Under the pieces are notes generated by a model. The model saw nothing but the letters and a program-made list of their open reading frames with translations. It did not search any database and was not told the DNA's origin. Source: Mycobacterium sp. (GTDB taxonomy: Bacteria; Actinomycetota; Actinomycetes; Mycobacteriales; Mycobacteriaceae). From it: 36,269 nucleotides of DNA. Both the position numbers and the translations under genes were made by a program. Shown piece after piece: positions 8,901 to 16,761 of this stretch (position 1 is the stretch's first letter; each line of letters opens with the position of its first letter). The DNA lies in contig NZ_JAOPWB010000336.1 in assembly GCF_025965855.1 (NCBI RefSeq), positions 1-36,269 on the forward strand, in the 5' to 3' direction.

Positions 8901-10517
8901 CAGCCCGCGGTCGGGGATGGCGCCGCCGGACGTGACGGCCAGCCGCTGCGCACCGGGCCGCGCGGTCAGCGTGCCGGTATCGCGGTCGTAGACCAGGCGC
9001 GGGCGCAGCTCGGCGAATTCGGTGGACGGGTACTTGCCGGACAGCAGGTCCAGGGTGGCCTCGTACACGCTGCGCGGCAGCGTCGCGAACGGGGCGGCCC
9101 GCCGCACGGTGTCGAACCACCGGTCGGCGTCCAGCGGCTCCAGAGCGGCGGCCGCCACGGTCTGTTGGGCGAGGATGTCCAGCGGGTTGGCGGGCATCCG
9201 CATCGTCTCGATCTGCCCGGCGAGCATGCGCTGCACGGTCACCGCGCACCCGATCAGGTCGGTGCGGTGCTTGGGGAACAGCACCCCCCGCGAGACCTCG
9301 CCGACCTGGTGGCCGGCCCGCCCGATGCGTTGCAGGCCGCTGGCCACCGACGGCGGCGCCTCCACCTGGATCACCAGGTCGACGGCGCCCATGTCGATGC
9401 CCAGCTCCAGGCTCGACGTCGCCACCACCGCCTTGAGCAGCCCGCGTTTGAGGTCCTCCTCGACCAGGGCGCGCTGCTCCTTGCTGACCGAACCGTGGTG
9501 GGCGCGCGCCAGCAGCGGGGGCGCGCCGAAGGTCTGGCCGCTGGCCATGAGGTGCGCCGGGGCTCCGCCCGCAACTTTCGGGTTCAGCTCGGTCGACAGG
9601 TCGATGCCGGCGCGTTCGGCATGGATCTCGTTGAGCCGGGAGGTCAGCCGTTCGGCCAGCCGCCGCGAGTTGGCGAACACGATGGTCGAGCCGTGCGATT
9701 CGATCAAATCCACCAGGCGCGCCTCGACGTCGGGCCAGATGGTGTTGCTCGCCAGGTTGGCCATGTCGGGCACCGGCACCTGCACCGTGAGCTCGATGGT
9801 CTTGGCCGACGGCGGCGCCACGACGGTTGTCCGAGTCGTCGGGCCTCCTCCGGACAAAAAGCGCGCCAGCTCCTCGGGCGGGCGCACGGTCGCCGACAAC
9901 CCGATGCGCTGCGCGGCCCGCCCCTCGCGAAGGTCGTCCAGCCGCTCCAGGGACAGAGCGAGATGCGCCCCGCGCTTGCCGCCGGCGATGGCGTGAATCT
10001 CGTCGACGATCACCGTCTGCACGCCAGCCAGGGTTTCGCGCGCCGCCGACGTCAGCATCAAAAACAGCGACTCCGGCGTGGTGATCAGCACGTCGGGCGG
10101 GTGGGCGACGAGCTGACGGCGGACCGGCGGTGGGGTGTCGCCGGAGCGGACCCCGACACTGATGTCGGGCGGCGGCAGGCCATGGCGCTCGGCGATCCTG
10201 GTGAGCCCGGCCAGCGGGGTGCGCAGGTTGCGTTCGACGTCGACCGCCAGCGCCTTGAGGGGGGACACGTACAGCACGCGCGTGCCGCCGGGCCGGTCGG
10301 CCGAGCCGGCGAGACTGTCCAGGGCCCACAGGAACGCCGCGAGCGTCTTGCCGGATCCGGTCGGCGCGATGACCAGGGTGTTGTCCCCGTCGGCGATGGC
10401 CTCCCAGGCCTGCGCCTGCGCGGTGGTCGGCGCGGCGAAGGTGCTGGCGAACCACTCGCGGGTGGTCGCGCTGAACCGGCCCAGCGGGTCGGGGCGGGAA
10501 CCAGTGCGAGTGCTCAC
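5934..10517 (-). CDS. lhr: Large ATP-dependent DNA helicase Lhr
   Basis: 1527 residues from GTG at 10517, close to the roughly 1,513 of the M. tuberculosis protein. This is a superfamily 2 helicase of the Lhr-core type. Motif I is APTGSGKT (51-58), motif Ia YVSPLKALA, motif II DEIH (172-175), motif [15 protein letters not shown], and motif [11 protein letters not shown]. The DEAD/Lhr-associated winged-helix region follows, then a long C-terminal half (about residues 860-1527) found in full-length bacterial Lhr. Family role: ATP-driven 3'-to-5' translocation and RNA:DNA unwinding, linked to DNA repair and induced by DNA damage in mycobacteria. It lies 40 bases downstream of tetR and directly before nei on the same strand. 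Confidence 0.96.
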   Translation of the reverse strand: MSTRTGSRPDPLGRFSATTREWFASTFAAPTTAQAQAWEAIADGDNTLVIAPTGSGKTLAAFLWALDSLAGSADRPGGTRVLYVSPLKALAVDVERNLRTPLAGLTRIAERHGLPPPDISVGVRSGDTPPPVRRQLVAHPPDVLITTPESLFLMLTSAARETLAGVQTVIVDEIHAIAGGKRGAHLALSLERLDDLREGRAAQRIGLSATVRPPEELARFLSGGGPTTRTTVVAPPSAKTIELTVQVPVPDMANLASNTIWPDVEARLVDLIESHGSTIVFANSRRLAERLTSRLNEIHAERAGIDLSTELNPKVAGGAPAHLMASGQTFGAPPLLARAHHGSVSKEQRALVEEDLKRGLLKAVVATSSLELGIDMGAVDLVIQVEAPPSVASGLQRIGRAGHQVGEVSRGVLFPKHRTDLIGCAVTVQRMLAGQIETMRMPANPLDILAQQTVAAAALEPLDADRWFDTVRRAAPFATLPRSVYEATLDLLSGKYPSTEFAELRPRLVYDRDTGTLTARPGAQRLAVTSGGAIPDRGLFTVYLASEAEKPSRVGELDEEMVYESRPGDVISLGATSWRITEITHDRVLVIPAPGQPARLPFWRGDDVGRPAELGAALGAFTGELAGLNREAFDKRCAALGFDAYAIDNLWGLLDEQRTAAGVVPTDTTLLVERFRDELGDWRVILHSPYGLRVHGPLALAVGRRLRERYGLDEKPTASDDGIVVHLPDTLEETPAGAELFVFDADEIDPIVTAEVGGSALFASRFRECAARALLLPRRHPGRRSPLWHQRQRAAQLLDVARKYPDFPVVLETIRECLQDVYDVPALTGLMAGIAQRKVRVLETETARPSPFAASLLFGYVGAFMYEGDTPLAERRAAALSLDSTLLAELLGRVELRELLDPDVIAATGRQLQHLSADRAARDAEGVADLLRLLGPLTEDEVAARAGGADGTGGWLEGLRAARRALTVSFAGRSWWVAVEDIGRLRDGIGAAVPLGVPAAFTEAVADPLGELLGRYARTHTPFTTAEAAARFGLGLRVTADVLGRLAADGRVVRGEFVGASAISEISAPGGAGGEQWCDADVLRILRRRSLAALRAQVEPVSTAAYGRFLPAWHGVTAGHSGLDGLMSVIDQLAGVRMPASAIEPLVLAPRVRDYSPAMLDELLATGEVTWSGAGSISAGDGWIALHASDSAPLTLAGAAELDFTDAHRAILDTLAGGGAYFFRQLAQDAIGETVLKDALWDLIWAGWVTGDTFAPLRAMLGGAGGRKRSAPAYRTRRPPRLSRYSVAHAQHRSTDPAVAGRWSALPAAEPDSTLRAHYQAELLLNRHGVLTRGAVAAEGVPGGFATLYKVLSTFEEAGRCQRGYFVESLGGAQFAVASTVDRLRSYTDDVDSERPEYRALALAAADPANPYGAALPWPAPRADGEGPGARPGRKAGALVVLVDGKLAWFLERGGRSLLTFTDDPAADHAAAAAMADLVAARRVASILVERIDGTPALQPHAGGPNPVAEALAEAGFARTPRGMRLR

Positions 10518-10557
10518 CCAACCATGGTGCCAACAGACACCGACATCAAGCGGGCTC

Positions 10558-11223
10558 TCACAGCCTCGAGGTCGCCATGGCCTCGTACAGTTCGGGCGGA
10601 ATCTTGTCCACCCGGGCGATGCCGTCCAGCAGCGCGTGCGCGCACGCGTCGGCCAGCCGGTCGGCGTCGGCGGTGGGGTCCATGATGCGCTGCCGGCAGA
10701 TCTCGAAGGTGAAGGCCAGCCAGCCCTGGATGATCACCCGCAGGTCCCGCTCGACAGTCGGTTCCAGCGCGCTGGTATCCGGCATCCCGCTGACGACCTC
10801 GCCGATGCGGGACATGATGTGTTCCATCTGGCGGTTCTTGGCCTCGTCGTCGATGCCGAGCAGGACCGGGTCGGACCGGCCGAGACCCACGTAGGCGGCC
10901 CAGGCGGCCTCCGGATTCGACTCGTGATAGGCCATGTAGGCCATCACGCCGGTCCGGATCTCCTCGAACATCGTCATGCCCGCGGGTGCCGGGTTGTTGG
11001 TGGCCTCGTACAGCCGGTCGGCCTCGTCCTTGACAACCGCGGCGAAGAACGCCCGCTTGTCCGGGAAGTAGTGGTACATCAGCGCGCGGGACACACCCGC
11101 GCGCTCGGCTATCTCGTCGATGCGGACCTCGTCGTAGGGTCGCTTCCCAAAGACTTCTGCCCCCAAAGCGAGCAGCTCGGCTCGTCGATCCTCTGGGGAT
11201 AACCGCCTTCTGGCTGTTGGCAT
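10558..11223 (-). CDS. TetR family transcriptional regulator
   Basis: 221 residues, the same length I recall for Rv3295, which is also next to lhr. The N-terminal DNA-binding domain has PYDEVRIDEIAERAGVSRAL followed by MYHYFPDKRAFF (about residues 30-60), the standard TetR helix-turn-helix. The C-terminal ligand-binding part contains TMFEEIRTGVMAYM and a helical dimerisation end. The ligand is unknown. The start has no Shine-Dalgarno; a -10 hexamer TACTAT exactly 7 bases before the ATG suggests a leaderless mRNA. A palindrome overlapping that -10 suggests autorepression. It lies between pcd (upstream, 40 bases) and lhr, all on the minus strand. Confidence 0.92.
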   Translation of the reverse strand: MPTARRRLSPEDRRAELLALGAEVFGKRPYDEVRIDEIAERAGVSRALMYHYFPDKRAFFAAVVKDEADRLYEATNNPAPAGMTMFEEIRTGVMAYMAYHESNPEAAWAAYVGLGRSDPVLLGIDDEAKNRQMEHIMSRIGEVVSGMPDTSALEPTVERDLRVIIQGWLAFTFEICRQRIMDPTADADRLADACAHALLDGIARVDKIPPELYEAMATSRL

Positions 11224-11243
11224 GTGTCAGATAGTACTCACAC
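11224..11243 (-). promoter_or_regulatory. tetR leaderless promoter and probable operator
   Basis: Plus strand gtgtcagatagtactcacac is an imperfect palindrome, GTGTnAG-n6-CTnACAC, directly abutting the tetR ATG. Read on the minus strand it contains TACTAT (11236-11231) followed by 7 bases and the ATG, the spacing of a leaderless promoter. No good -35 is seen. The overlap of palindrome and -10 fits autorepression by the TetR protein. Confidence 0.5.
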
Positions 11244-11263
11244 GAAATGAGACCACATCGCGT

Positions 11264-12775
11264 TTATCCGAACTCCACACCCTGGGCCAGCGGTAACGCC
11301 GCGGAGTAATTGACGGTGTTGGTACTTCGGCGCATGTAGGCCTTCCACGCGTCGGAGCCGGACTCCCGCCCGCCCCCGGTTTGCTTCTCGCCGCCGAACG
11401 CGCCGCCGATCTCGGCGCCCGACGTGCCGATGTTGACGTTGGCGATGCCGCAGTCGGATCCGTCCAGGAAACGCTCGGCCTCCCGCAGATCGGTGGTGAA
11501 AATGGCCGACGAAAGCCCCTGCGGCACCCCATTGTTGAGCGCGATCGCCTCGTCCAGGTCGTCGTAGGTCAGCACATAGAGGATCGGCGCGAACGTTTCG
11601 GTGGCCACGATGGCGGTCTGTGCGGGCATGCGGACGACGGCGGGCGCGACGTAGTAGGCGCTCGGATGGGCGCCGTGAAAACGCTCACCGCCGAGGACCT
11701 CGCCGCCGTCGGCGCGCGCCTGCTCCAGGGCCCCGACCATGTCGCGGTAGGCGGTCTCGTGGATGAGCGGGCCGACAAGCGTGCCCGGCGCCGACGGCTC
11801 GCCGATCGGCAGCCGCGCGCAGGCGGCGGCGACCCGGGCCACCACGTCGTCGGCCACCGAGCGGTGGACGATGAGCCGGCGCAGGCTGGTACAGCGCTGG
11901 CCGGCGGTGCCGGCGGCGGCGAACACGATGGCGCGCACGGCCAGGTCGAGGTCGGCCGACGGCGTCACGACGGCCGCGTTGTTGCCGCCCAGCTCCAGCA
12001 GGGACCGTCCGAAGCGCGCGGCGACCCGCGGGCCGACGGCCCGGCCCATGCGCACCGAGCCGGTCGCGGACACCAACGCGATCCGCGGGTCGTCCACCAG
12101 CCGCTCGCCGAGGTCGCGCTCGCCCAGGACCAGGCCGCTCACCGAGGCGGGGGCACCGATGTCGGCGGCGGCCCGGCCGATCAGCGCCTGGCAGGCCAGC
12201 GCCGTCAGCGGCGTCAGCTCCGAGGGCTTCCACACCACCGTGTCCCCGCACACGAGCGCCACGGCGGCGTTCCACGCCCACACGGCAACCGGGAAGTTGA
12301 ACGCGGTGATCACGCCGACCACACCGAGCGGATGCCAGGTCTCCAGCAGGCGATGCCCGGGGCGCTCCGATGCGATCGTGCGGCCGTACAGCTGGCGCGA
12401 CAGGCCCACGGCGAACTGGCAGACGTCGATCATTTCCTGCACCTCGCCGAGCGCCTCGGAGGTGATCTTGCCCACCTCGAGGGTCACCAACGTCGCCAGG
12501 TCGTCCTTGTGCCGGGTGAGCAGCTCGCCGAGCCGGGCCACCAGCGCGCCGCGAGCCGGGGCCGGCGTGCTGCGCCACGCCGAGAACGCTCCGGCGGCCT
12601 CGGCGATGATGCTGTCGGCCCGCTCGGGTGTGGTGTGCGGGACGGTGAACAGCACCTCGCCGGTGATCGGTGTGCTGGCGGGCAGCCCGTGCCCGGTCGG
12701 CTCGCCGAGGACGACGTCGGTTCCGATCGCATCCAGCGCGTGACAGGCCCGGGCGCGCAACTCCTCGGTACTCAT
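11264..12775 (-). CDS. pcd: Piperideine-6-carboxylate/allysine dehydrogenase (ALDH family)
   Basis: 503 residues from ATG at 12775, whose ATGA overlaps the stop of the preceding gene by 4 bases. Aldehyde dehydrogenase motifs are present: ITAFNFPVAVWAWN (NAD-binding), WKPSELTPL, ELGGNN (Glu261 general base), AGQRCTS (catalytic Cys295) and ETFAPILYV near the C-terminus. It belongs to the ALDH7/antiquitin-like group, which oxidises 2-aminoadipate-6-semialdehyde (in equilibrium with piperideine-6-carboxylate) to 2-aminoadipate. That aldehyde is the product of the lysine aminotransferase encoded by lat nearby. It matches Rv3293 pcd in position and size. The longer open frame to 14059 is antisense-type readthrough, not a fusion. 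Confidence 0.93.
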   Translation of the reverse strand: MSTEELRARACHALDAIGTDVVLGEPTGHGLPASTPITGEVLFTVPHTTPERADSIIAEAAGAFSAWRSTPAPARGALVARLGELLTRHKDDLATLVTLEVGKITSEALGEVQEMIDVCQFAVGLSRQLYGRTIASERPGHRLLETWHPLGVVGVITAFNFPVAVWAWNAAVALVCGDTVVWKPSELTPLTALACQALIGRAAADIGAPASVSGLVLGERDLGERLVDDPRIALVSATGSVRMGRAVGPRVAARFGRSLLELGGNNAAVVTPSADLDLAVRAIVFAAAGTAGQRCTSLRRLIVHRSVADDVVARVAAACARLPIGEPSAPGTLVGPLIHETAYRDMVGALEQARADGGEVLGGERFHGAHPSAYYVAPAVVRMPAQTAIVATETFAPILYVLTYDDLDEAIALNNGVPQGLSSAIFTTDLREAERFLDGSDCGIANVNIGTSGAEIGGAFGGEKQTGGGRESGSDAWKAYMRRSTNTVNYSAALPLAQGVEFG

Positions 12776-14016
12776 CGGGATGCCTCCTCGTAAAGTGCGT
12801 ACGGGTCGTGGACATCGCGGCCGATGGCCCCCGCCAGCCACCGCGCGTCGTAGCCCGAGTCGTCGGCCGCCGCCCGCGCCCGGGTGTCGCGGTCCAGGTT
12901 GGAGCGGAAGATGCCCGCCGCCGAGGCCGGCAGGAAGTCTTCGTAGACGATCGGCGCCGACGGGTCGCCGCCGCGATAGTAGGCCAGCCCCTGGGCGGCC
13001 ATCTCCTCGTCGGTCGACGGGAAGTACCGGCTCCACGCTCGGACCGGGTTGGTGGCTGCCATCGCGGCGTCGTAGCGCTCGCGCCCCTTCGGGGTCAGCG
13101 CGACACCGCGCGCTTCGACTTCGCCGAATCGCACTCGCAGGCTGCCCGCGCTGACGCGGCCGTCCCGGCCGCGAAACAGGCGGGGTTCGGCGAGCGCGCG
13201 AAACGAAGTCTGGCGCAACAGGACCGCGGGCCCGTCGGTGCGGGGCGGCCCCTGGATGGCGTCGATCATGGTGACGCCGCGCGCGCTCATCCGGCGATAG
13301 AGCTCGTCGATGTCGAGCACCCGCGGCGTCAGGTGGTTGATGTGGGTGGAGCCCACGCCGGCGATGTCGGCGGCCACCGCCGACACCCGGGACAGCTCGT
13401 CGTACCAGGCCTTGTCGATGGGCTCGCGCGACAGCGCGAACGCCGCCACCGCCGCCGCCACGAAAGCCCGCGCCTCGTCGGCACCGCACGTGCCTTCGGC
13501 CGCAATCATTCGTGCCCGCGCGACCAATGCGGGGTCGAACAGCCGGCGGCGCGCGACGAAGGTCTCCACGCGGGCCCGCAGGTCGGGGCCGAAGTAGCGC
13601 GGGTCCCGGGTGGCCAGCATCGAGGTGAAGACCCGGAACGGGTTGCGCGCCAGCTCGTTCGTGTCGACGGGACGAAAGGCCGTCGACACCACCGGAATCG
13701 GTGCCCCGGCGCGGCGCAGGTCGTAGAAGCCCACCGGGTACATGCCGAAGGCGGCGAACAGGTCGGCGACGGCGGCCAGTTCGGCCGGGCCCCCCACCCG
13801 GATGGCGCCGTGCCGCTCGGCGGTGACCCGATCCAGCGACCCGAGCCTCTCGGCGCCGGCATGCCGCGCCATGTAGGCGGCGTTGACCTGCCCGCTTACC
13901 TCGACCAGCGTGCCGTACGCGGGCACCTCCCCGGCGTACATCGCGGACAGGCCGGCGGCGAACTGCGCGCGCAGCTGCCAGGCATCCAGCTTCTCGGGCC
14001 CCTGCCGCGGGCTCAT
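12772..14016 (-). CDS. DUF1338 protein, 2-oxoadipate dioxygenase/decarboxylase (HglS/YdcJ) family
   Basis: 414 residues; homologue of Rv3292 by position and length. The sequence fits the DUF1338 family: RHGAIR (His69, Arg73), NPFRVFTSML, STHINHLTPRVLDID (His225, His228), RQTSFRALAEPRLF, RFGEVEARGVALTPKGR (Glu299) and VYEDFLPASAAGIF. His69, His225 and Glu299 line up with the metal-binding His/His/Glu described for Pseudomonas HglS, an Fe(II) enzyme converting 2-oxoadipate to D-2-hydroxyglutarate in lysine breakdown. The 4-base ATGA overlap with pcd implies co-translation, so a role downstream of aminoadipate is a reasonable inference. It is often annotated as hypothetical. It diverges from lrpA across 42 bases. 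Confidence 0.85.
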   Translation of the reverse strand: MSPRQGPEKLDAWQLRAQFAAGLSAMYAGEVPAYGTLVEVSGQVNAAYMARHAGAERLGSLDRVTAERHGAIRVGGPAELAAVADLFAAFGMYPVGFYDLRRAGAPIPVVSTAFRPVDTNELARNPFRVFTSMLATRDPRYFGPDLRARVETFVARRRLFDPALVARARMIAAEGTCGADEARAFVAAAVAAFALSREPIDKAWYDELSRVSAVAADIAGVGSTHINHLTPRVLDIDELYRRMSARGVTMIDAIQGPPRTDGPAVLLRQTSFRALAEPRLFRGRDGRVSAGSLRVRFGEVEARGVALTPKGRERYDAAMAATNPVRAWSRYFPSTDEEMAAQGLAYYRGGDPSAPIVYEDFLPASAAGIFRSNLDRDTRARAAADDSGYDARWLAGAIGRDVHDPYALYEEASR

Positions 14017-14058
14017 GCCGCGCCCTTAGATCCGGCTTTGCTGCGATAGTCTCCGGCA

Positions 14059-14511
14059 ATGGGTGACGCGCTCGACGACATTGACCGGACCCTGGTGCGC
14101 GAGCTGGTCGCGAACGGGCGCGCCACCCTGGCGGAGCTTGCCGCGAGGGCGGGGCTGTCGGTCTCGGCGGTCCAGTCGCGGGTGCGCCGGCTGGAGTCGC
14201 GCGGCGTGGTGTCGGGGTATGCCGCGCGGATCGACCCGGAGGCGGTCGGGCACCTGCTGTCGGCGTTCGTGGCCATCACTCCCTTGGATCCCTCTCAACC
14301 CGATGATGCGCCCGCCCGCCTGGAACACATCGCGGAGATCGAGTCGTGTCACTCGGTGGCCGGCGAGGAGAGCTACGTCTTGCTGGTTCGCGTCGGGTCC
14401 GCGCGGGCGCTCGAGGACCTGCTGCAGCGGATCCGGACAGCGGCCGACGTCCAGACCCGAAGCACCATCATCCTCAATACTTTTTACAGTGATCGGCAAT
14501 ACATACCATAA
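14059..14511 (+). CDS. lrpA: Lrp/AsnC-family transcriptional regulator LrpA
   Basis: 150 residues, as in Rv3291c. The N-terminal winged HTH is DDIDRTLVRELVANGRATLA then ELAARAGLSVSAVQSRVRRL. The C-terminal RAM (amino-acid binding) domain starts near residue 70 and contains VAGEESYVLLVRVGSARALE, then a beta strand STIILNTF. Lrp proteins form octamers that sense amino acids. The M. tuberculosis protein is starvation-induced and is linked to lat by co-location. Position between the pcd operon (divergent) and lat (45 bases downstream, same strand) suggests it controls both sides of the lysine block. Confidence 0.95.
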   Translation: MGDALDDIDRTLVRELVANGRATLAELAARAGLSVSAVQSRVRRLESRGVVSGYAARIDPEAVGHLLSAFVAITPLDPSQPDDAPARLEHIAEIESCHSVAGEESYVLLVRVGSARALEDLLQRIRTAADVQTRSTIILNTFYSDRQYIP

Positions 14512-14555
14512 TGTTTCCTGTCAAAGCATCATAATTCCGTAAAAAATCCGATAGC
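14476..14555 (+). promoter_or_regulatory. AT-rich lrpA-lat junction with inverted TTTTTAC/GTAAAAA
   Basis: The 3' end of lrpA and the 44-base gap before lat are strikingly AT-rich in an otherwise GC-rich window. TTTTTAC at 14481-14487 and GTAAAAA at 14539-14545 form a perfect 7-bp inverted pair 51 bases apart. Lrp octamers typically wrap AT-rich DNA with spaced half-sites, so this is a candidate LrpA site for lat. No clear -10/-35 pair was assigned. Confidence 0.35.
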
Positions 14556-15878
14556 ATGGACGGCATGACCGCCGCCGTCACCGACCGGGTTCACGAGACG
14601 CTGTCGCGCAGCATGCTGGTCGACGGTTTCGACCTGGTGCTGGACCTGACCCGGTCGGCCGGCTCCTACCTGGTCGACGCGCGGGACGGCCGCCGCTACC
14701 TCGACATGTTCACGTTCGTCGCCTCCTCGGCGCTGGGCATGAACCACCCGGCGCTGGCCGACGACAACGACTTCCGCATGGAGCTCCTCCAGGCCGCGCT
14801 GAACAAGCCGAGCAACCCCGACGTGCCCTCGGCGGCGATGGCCGGCTTCGTCGAGACCTTCGTCCGGGTGCTGGGCGACCCCGCGCTGCCGCACCTGTTC
14901 TTCGTCGAAGGCGGGGCGCTGGCGGTGGAGAACGCGCTAAAGGTCGCGTTCGACTGGAAGAGCCGGCACAACGAGGCGCGCGGCATCGATCCGGCGCTCG
15001 GCACCCGGGTGCTGCACCTGCGCGGCGCGTTTCACGGCCGCAGCGGCTACACCCTGTCGCTGACCAACACCAAGCCGGTCAGCGTGGCCCGCTTCCCGAA
15101 GTTCGACTGGCCGCGCATCGACGCGCCCCACCTGCGGCCCGGGCCGGATATGGACGATCTCGAGGCGGAGTCGCTGCGCCAGGCCCGGGCGGCCTTCGAC
15201 GCGCACCCGCACGACATCGCGTGCTTCGTGGCCGAACCCATCCAGGGCGAGGGCGGCGACCGCCACTTCCGTCCCGAGTTCTTCGCCGCGATGCGCCGGC
15301 TGTGCGACGAACGCGACGCGCTGTTGATCTTCGACGAGGTGCAGACCGGTTGCGGGCTGACCGGAACCCCGTGGGCCTACCAGCAATTGGGTGTGCAGCC
15401 GGACGTGGTGGCGTTCGGCAAGAAGACGCAGGTGTGTGGCGTCATGGCCGGCCGCCGGGTCGACGAGATCGCCGACAATGTGTTCGCGGTCGCCTCGCGG
15501 CTCAACTCGACGTGGGGCGGCAACCTGGCCGACATGGTGCGGGCCCGCCGCATCCTGGAGGTGATCGAGGCCGACGGGTTGTTCGACCGTGCCGCCGAAC
15601 AGGGCAGGTACCTGCTGGGCCGACTGGTCGAATTGGCCTGCGACTTCCCGGCGGTGGTTCTCGACCCCCGCGGCCGCGGCCTGATGTGCGCGTTCAGCCT
15701 GCCGACGAACGCCGACCGCGAGGAGGTGATCGGTCAGCTGTGGCAACGTCGGGTGATCGCGCTGCGCTCGGGCGAAGACGGCGTTCGCTTCCGTCCCGCG
15801 CTGACGGTTTCCCGCACGGAAATCGACGCGCTCATTTCCGCGCTGCGCGGCGCTTTGACGGCCGTGATGCAGGGCTGA
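14556..15878 (+). CDS. lat: L-lysine epsilon-aminotransferase
   Basis: 440 residues (Rv3290c is about 449). Class III PLP aminotransferase: FFVEGGALAVENALKVAFDW (PLP phosphate and dimer region), GAFHGRSGYTLSLTN, FVAEPIQGEGGD, LLIFDEVQTGCGLTG (PLP-ring Asp260), and VAFGKKTQVCGVMAG with Lys289 as the Schiff-base lysine. It transfers the epsilon-amino group of lysine to 2-oxoglutarate, giving aminoadipate semialdehyde that cyclises to piperideine-6-carboxylate, the substrate of pcd. In M. tuberculosis it is strongly raised in persistence models. ATG at 14556 and ATG at 14565 are both possible; neither has a clear Shine-Dalgarno. Confidence 0.96.
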   Translation: MDGMTAAVTDRVHETLSRSMLVDGFDLVLDLTRSAGSYLVDARDGRRYLDMFTFVASSALGMNHPALADDNDFRMELLQAALNKPSNPDVPSAAMAGFVETFVRVLGDPALPHLFFVEGGALAVENALKVAFDWKSRHNEARGIDPALGTRVLHLRGAFHGRSGYTLSLTNTKPVSVARFPKFDWPRIDAPHLRPGPDMDDLEAESLRQARAAFDAHPHDIACFVAEPIQGEGGDRHFRPEFFAAMRRLCDERDALLIFDEVQTGCGLTGTPWAYQQLGVQPDVVAFGKKTQVCGVMAGRRVDEIADNVFAVASRLNSTWGGNLADMVRARRILEVIEADGLFDRAAEQGRYLLGRLVELACDFPAVVLDPRGRGLMCAFSLPTNADREEVIGQLWQRRVIALRSGEDGVRFRPALTVSRTEIDALISALRGALTAVMQG

Positions 15879-15882
15879 TGGC

Positions 15883-15908
15883 GGTTTACCCAGGTTTGGC
15901 GCGGGGTA
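15883..15908 (+). promoter_or_regulatory. SigF-type promoter upstream of the membrane protein gene
   Basis: GGTTT (15883-15887), 16-base spacer, GGGTA (15904-15908), followed by TT. This is a full match to the mycobacterial SigF consensus GGTTT-N15-17-GGGTA. It lies just after the lat stop and about 130 bases before the ATG at 16039. A second GGTTT at 15893 is too close to serve as the -35. Confidence 0.7.
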
Positions 15909-15917
15909 TTTGTTCCC

Positions 15918-16010
15918 ATGCGGTCTTCCGCCAGGGCCGGGACCCGGGGCGCGGTCGAAAAAACCATCGTGGCGCGGGTAACTAATTCGACGCAGCGAAC
16001 GATGGACTAA
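15918..16010 (+). CDS. Possible 30-codon leader ORF behind SigF promoter
   Basis: ATG at 15918 is 9 bases after the SigF-type GGGTA, about where transcription would start, so a leaderless small ORF is possible. It runs 30 codons (begins MRSSARAGTRG, ends TQRTMD) to TAA at 16008-16010, 28 bases before the membrane-protein start. No homologue is recognised. It may be chance; the similar arrangement before rsbW is the reason to list it. Confidence 0.25.
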   Translation: MRSSARAGTRGAVEKTIVARVTNSTQRTMD

Positions 16011-16038
16011 GAGAAATCAGCGGACACGAGGGGTAAGG

Positions 16039-16422
16039 ATGCAGAGAGCAGATGAGCGGTCGCCCGGTGACCGCCTGGGGCAGGAGGACAGCGAGGTGCA
16101 CGCCGCCATCCGGTTTGCCGTCCTCGCCGCCGCCGCAGGGGTCGGCTTCTTGGTTCTTGCCGCATTGTGGGTCAGCACCTGCCCCGGCACGGGCGTCGAC
16201 ACGGTGGCCTGTGGCGCACCCCAGCGGACGATGCTGGCGTTGGGCGGTCCGCTGATCCTGTTCGCCGGGGGGCTGTGGGCGTTCCTGCGCACCTACCGGG
16301 TATGGAAGGTCCACGGCACCTGGTGGGGATGGCACGGCGCGGGCTGGTTTTTGCTGACGCTGATGGTGGTGGCGCTGGGCCTGGGGGTTTCGCCGATCGC
16401 GGGCCCGGTGCCGGCCCTCTGA
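16039..16422 (+). CDS. Two- to three-TM conserved membrane protein (Rv3289c-like)
   Basis: 127 residues, close to Rv3289c (125) and in the same place after lat. The first 20 residues are hydrophilic and acidic. Hydrophobic segments follow at about 23-45 (AAIRFAVLAAAAGVGFLVLA), 65-84 (TMLALGGPLILFAGGLWAFL) and 100-120 (WFLLTLMVVALGLGVSPIAG), separated by a CPGTGVDTVACG loop with two Cys and a basic Trp-rich loop (RTYRVWKVHGTWWGWH). Function unknown. The SigF-type promoter upstream makes it a likely SigF regulon member. Its last 130 bases overlap the antisense usfY-like reading frame. Confidence 0.82.
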   Translation: MQRADERSPGDRLGQEDSEVHAAIRFAVLAAAAGVGFLVLAALWVSTCPGTGVDTVACGAPQRTMLALGGPLILFAGGLWAFLRTYRVWKVHGTWWGWHGAGWFLLTLMVVALGLGVSPIAGPVPAL

Positions 16423-16745
16423 CCGGCATCGACTAGACGCGCGATTCGTGTGGGGCTCTCGGGTGGTGCGACGACGGGCCACTGCTCGTCGATGCGGGTC
16501 ACGCGGCGATGCTCGACGACGAACCACAGCGCCCCGGCGACCGTGCCCAGCACGGCGACGAGCCCCGTCGTGGCGAGCCACTCGTAATGGCCGTAGGCGG
16601 CGGCGGCCGTCGTGCTGATCATCCCCGCCACCGCGACGATCAGCAGGATGAACCCGGGCCAGTAGAGGTTGTCCTTCATCGTGAAACCGGCGTGCGGTTG
16701 CGTGGTCCGGAAATGGTCCGTTGGATCGCGATGCCTGTCGCTCAT
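16293..16745 (-). CDS. usfY: UsfY-like membrane protein, inverted relative to H37Rv
   Basis: 150 residues from ATG at 16745, preceded by GGAGGAGGG. The start RHRDPTDHFRTTQPHAG, two hydrophobic stretches (about 31-51 and 57-77) and the motif EHRRVTRIDEQWP match my memory of UsfY (RDPxDHLRTTxPxAG, EHRRIxKIxxRW). In H37Rv usfY is on the same strand as rsbW and sigF; here it is on the opposite strand, converging on the Rv3289c-like gene. After about residue 105 the frame continues for some 45 Ser/Thr/Pro-rich residues over the 3' part of that gene, which the usual family length does not explain. Probably co-transcribed with the holin-like gene 16 bases upstream. Confidence 0.7.
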   Translation of the reverse strand: MSDRHRDPTDHFRTTQPHAGFTMKDNLYWPGFILLIVAVAGMISTTAAAAYGHYEWLATTGLVAVLGTVAGALWFVVEHRRVTRIDEQWPVVAPPESPTRIARLVDAGQRAGTGPAIGETPRPSATTISVSKNQPAPCHPHQVPWTFHTR

Positions 16746-16761
16746 CACCCCTCCTCCGTCG

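Noticed and set aside
5736..10685. Very long plus-strand open frames (739 and 781 codons) opposite lhr and nei
   Set aside because: Their translations are low-complexity Arg/Gly/Pro/His-rich with no recognisable domains, while the minus strand carries clear Lhr and Nei motifs. They are GC-skew shadows.
11264..14059. A 931-codon frame suggesting a fusion of the DUF1338 gene with pcd
   Set aside because: The upstream part is out of frame with the real DUF1338 gene and has no family motifs. The ATGA overlap at 12772-12775 shows two separate genes.
16031..16035. GGGTA just before the membrane-protein ATG as a SigF -10
   Set aside because: No GTTT-like -35 at 15-17 bases upstream, and it lies 3 bases from the start codon; it more likely acts as part of the ribosome site GGTAAGG.
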